Below, in pieces: positions 32,364 to 34,239 of a stretch of DNA of 34,239 bases (position 1 is the stretch's first letter; each line of letters opens with the position of its first letter). Under the pieces are notes generated by a model. The model saw only the letters and a list, made by a program, of their open reading frames with translations. It was not told where the DNA came from and made no database searches. Made by a program: the position numbers and the translations under genes. Origin of the DNA: Campylobacteraceae bacterium (GTDB taxonomy: Bacteria > Campylobacterota > Campylobacteria > Campylobacterales > Sulfurovaceae); the NCBI GenBank assembly GCA_027076905.1, contig JALTGP010000088.1, positions 1-34,239 of the forward strand, given 5' to 3'.

Positions 32364-33539
32364 TTATTGATGCGATGGCAATCGCACCCTACTCAACGGA
32401 GCAACCACATAACTAAACCGTATCCTCTCTTGCTCAATACGCAAAGCCTCTCCATAAACATTCTCTTTTAGGTTTTCAAATACCCTATACTCCTCTTGGG
32501 TCAAATTATCAAGTTCCCCCAAAAAACGTTTAGAAAGTGTCTCACTAACAGCCAAAAATTTAAACTTCTCAATAACCTCGTCACTCATCAACATCGACTT
32601 TATATGAGGGAAATAGCCTCTAATCTGTGAGAGTATGGCAAATCCATGAGTATCAATATCTCCCCAATAGAGTAACTCTTTGCTCTCTAACCACTTTACA
32701 TTTTTAAGCGACTCAACCCCATATCCCAAACCAAAGATAACCATAGAATTTTTGATATTTGGAAAGCTCAATCCATTAATTTTGTTCTCGGTAATAAAAA
32801 TTTTGTCACAACCAATATCTAACCCCATAAACTCATTTAGAGGCAAAGATATATCACTAAGCCCACCAATATATAACGCCTCATCTAAAATTCTAAACCG
32901 AATGGTTGGCAAATCATATTTTAAACCATAGCGTTTCTCAAACCCATTTTGAGCCAATCGTGTAGGCTCTTGGTCTAAGATGGCACAAAGTAGCGTGTCG
33001 AGTATCTTTTTGTGTTTCTCTATAAACTTGGTATCGACCCCCTCAATATCTAACTCTCTAATATAGAGATTTGGCATAGGATGAGTGATAAAATAGTCAC
33101 AAACAACTAATAGTTGCTCCCAAACTTTATCATTCTCCATTAGAAATTGAGGTTTCTCTTTTAACAGAGGTTCTAAACATGGAAAAGCTTCTAAAGTTTT
33201 TTGAATTAACGCTGTATGCTTTTTAAACTCTCTTGTATTAGATAGCTGTTTTAGAAACTCATCTCTATCTAAAACTAAGATTTTAGGAATAGACTGCTCC
33301 CCCAAAGAGCGATAAGCTATGCTCTGAAACTCAATCTCAAAACTACTCTGTTTTAACTCCTCTATCCAGTCACGAATTTGCATGAAATTTTGTTCTATCT
33401 CTTTTTCTGATAGGTGTTTAAATTTGATAGATAGTTGAAACGTTTCGTTATTTAGATAGGCTTTCAGATGTTCGGCTCGGTTATAGGTGGTTTTTAGTTT
33501 TTTGGTGATATCTTTTGGGTGGATTAGTTTTAGTGGCAT
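32364..33539 (-). CDS. jetD: Wadjet-type nuclease subunit JetD (DUF3322/DUF2220), orphan
   Basis: JetD is the Toprim (topoisomerase VI A-like) nuclease of the Wadjet anti-plasmid system, which cuts small circular DNA extruded by the JetABC SMC complex. The 391-aa protein has an N-terminal DUF3322 region (about 10-190) and a C-terminal DUF2220 Toprim domain with ITENKIN (Glu251) and YWGDIDTHG (Asp294, Asp296), all needed for metal binding, so it looks catalytically intact. Its C-terminus is complete. No jetA, jetB or jetC is next to it: upstream is a divergent gene and downstream is mobile-element debris. It is either an orphan or works with distant partners. Finding it beside plasmid-derived rep modules is notable. 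Confidence 0.8.
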   Translation of the reverse strand: MPLKLIHPKDITKKLKTTYNRAEHLKAYLNNETFQLSIKFKHLSEKEIEQNFMQIRDWIEELKQSSFEIEFQSIAYRSLGEQSIPKILVLDRDEFLKQLSNTREFKKHTALIQKTLEAFPCLEPLLKEKPQFLMENDKVWEQLLVVCDYFITHPMPNLYIRELDIEGVDTKFIEKHKKILDTLLCAILDQEPTRLAQNGFEKRYGLKYDLPTIRFRILDEALYIGGLSDISLPLNEFMGLDIGCDKIFITENKINGLSFPNIKNSMVIFGLGYGVESLKNVKWLESKELLYWGDIDTHGFAILSQIRGYFPHIKSMLMSDEVIEKFKFLAVSETLSKRFLGELDNLTQEEYRVFENLKENVYGEALRIEQERIRFSYVVAPLSRVRLPSHQ

Positions 33540-33653
33540 TTATGATTATCCAATTTCTTAATATAGTGATATTTTAGAGAGATAAGCTTAGATTTGGAAG
33601 TTGCTTTTGAATTTTTCATCTTAAAAAGATAAGAAAAAAAAGAATAATGTAGC

Positions 33654-33659
33654 TATAAT
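33654..33659 (+). promoter_or_regulatory. -10 element for the restriction endonuclease gene
   Basis: TATAAT lies 36 nt upstream of the ATG at 33696 in the divergent gap with jetD. A ribosome site AAGGA follows at good spacing. Confidence 0.5.
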
Positions 33660-33695
33660 TCTTTAAAAAATATTATAGGATAAGTAAGGATACAG

Positions 33696-34239
33696 ATGAA
33701 TCAAGATGAAAGAATAAACTTAGCAATTAACAGAGTTATTTCTGAACTTATGGAAAAGGTAATGGATAGAGTTTTGATTACAGACCCTTTTATTAAAGAG
33801 AACCATCAAGCTAATAAACCTCTATATTCAGCACTGGTCCCTGATGAGATATTTAAAGGTTCACATTTTGAAAGAAGATTTGTAACTCCATTTGGTGGTG
33901 TTTGGGAAAAATTGGCTAAAGAGGTAGCTCTTGAATATCATGGAAATTGTGAAAAAGGTGTAAATGTTTCTGGTTTGGTTGGAGCAGAGAGACTTCGCCG
34001 TATTCAAGAGGTTTTAAATCGACTAGAACATACTCCAAAAGGAGAAAAAAAGATTTTACCTCATTGGAATGAAGAGTTAACCTATATTTTAAGTGGTGCA
34101 GGAGAGCCTACACCGACTAATGTCATTTGTGATATTTTTATTGATAGTAAAAAAACAGGAAAAAAATATGCTTTTGAGATAAAAGCACCATTACCAAATA
34201 GCGACCAAATAAAAGTAAGCAAAGAGAAAATGTTTAAAT
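33696..34239 (+). CDS. Probable TdeIII-family type II restriction endonuclease, 5' part (runs off window)
   Basis: The frame is open from the ATG at 33696 (TAAGGA upstream) to the window edge, giving 181 residues. Recognisable segments are RFVTPFGGVWEKLAKEVA, then NVICDIFID and YAFEIKAPLPNSDQ, where Asp and Glu-x-Lys form a PD-(D/E)XK active site; the EIKxPxPNSDQ ending resembles TdeIII-type enzymes. A cognate methyltransferase would be expected outside the window. It is divergent from jetD with a 156-bp gap. Family assignment is from memory of the motif and is moderately sure. Confidence 0.65.
   Translation, partial: MNQDERINLAINRVISELMEKVMDRVLITDPFIKENHQANKPLYSALVPDEIFKGSHFERRFVTPFGGVWEKLAKEVALEYHGNCEKGVNVSGLVGAERLRRIQEVLNRLEHTPKGEKKILPHWNEELTYILSGAGEPTPTNVICDIFIDSKKTGKKYAFEIKAPLPNSDQIKVSKEKMFK

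Overview
The window is AT-rich and reads as a chromosome segment of a Campylobacterota (Epsilonproteobacteria) member, probably a free-living Sulfurimonas/Sulfurovum/Arcobacter-like bacterium. The evidence is a clade II (Sec-type) nitrous oxide reductase with a C-terminal cytochrome c, a glutamine synthetase whose adenylylation Tyr is Phe, a compact IlvD, AAGGA ribosome sites and TATAAT -10 boxes. The genus is inferred from gene content, not from a marker gene.

Layout. 1-5.6 kb holds housekeeping and respiratory genes: the glnA 3' end, a lone nosZ with an FNR-like box, a Cu/Zn-type permease and tsaD. An IS200/IS605-type left-end hairpin remnant follows tsaD. 5.8-11 kb is accessory: a Sel1-like hypothetical, then a run of exported proteins (two DUF1566 proteins, one with a 30-bp minisatellite, a WG-repeat lipoprotein and a CAP/SCP lipoprotein). 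11.1-16.1 kb is conserved: pcm, ilvD, a four-tRNA cluster (Gly, Leu, Cys, Ser), a porin with a strong terminator, and a small zinc-ribbon membrane protein. A MORN-repeat protein follows.

17.0-31.7 kb is the most unusual part. Four paralogous genes encode an AAA-ATPase-like domain fused to a PD-(D/E)XK nuclease (here nuc1-nuc4), all on the plus strand. nuc1 and nuc3 are each followed, convergently, by a Rep_3-family plasmid replication initiator (rep1, rep2). Upstream of each rep lies an iteron-type origin (inverted iterons, AT-rich repeats, consensus DnaA box TTATTCACA) that leads into the next nuc gene. The pattern nuc-rep-ori-nuc occurs twice and is what single-crossover integration of a roughly 3-kb nuc+rep plasmid into a resident nuc gene would leave. 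Recombination between the repeats predicts circles of 3013 bp (nuc1/nuc2) and 2984 bp (nuc3/nuc4). Between nuc2 and nuc3 the rep/ori segment is replaced by radC and a type III-like restriction-modification pair (res, mod). After nuc4 only the last codons of a rep remain, joined to a transposase fragment.

31.7-34.2 kb holds mobile-element debris, a roughly 260-bp IS200/IS605-type mini-element that looks like a stand-alone TnpB omega-RNA, an orphan Wadjet jetD, and the 5' part of a probable TdeIII-family restriction endonuclease. The right half is therefore a defence and plasmid-remnant island. I propose the nuc-rep-iteron module as the candidate undescribed system: a two-gene cryptic replicon family that integrates, diversifies by gene conversion and scaffolds defence cargo. 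Family calls rest on motifs read by eye; no database search was run.
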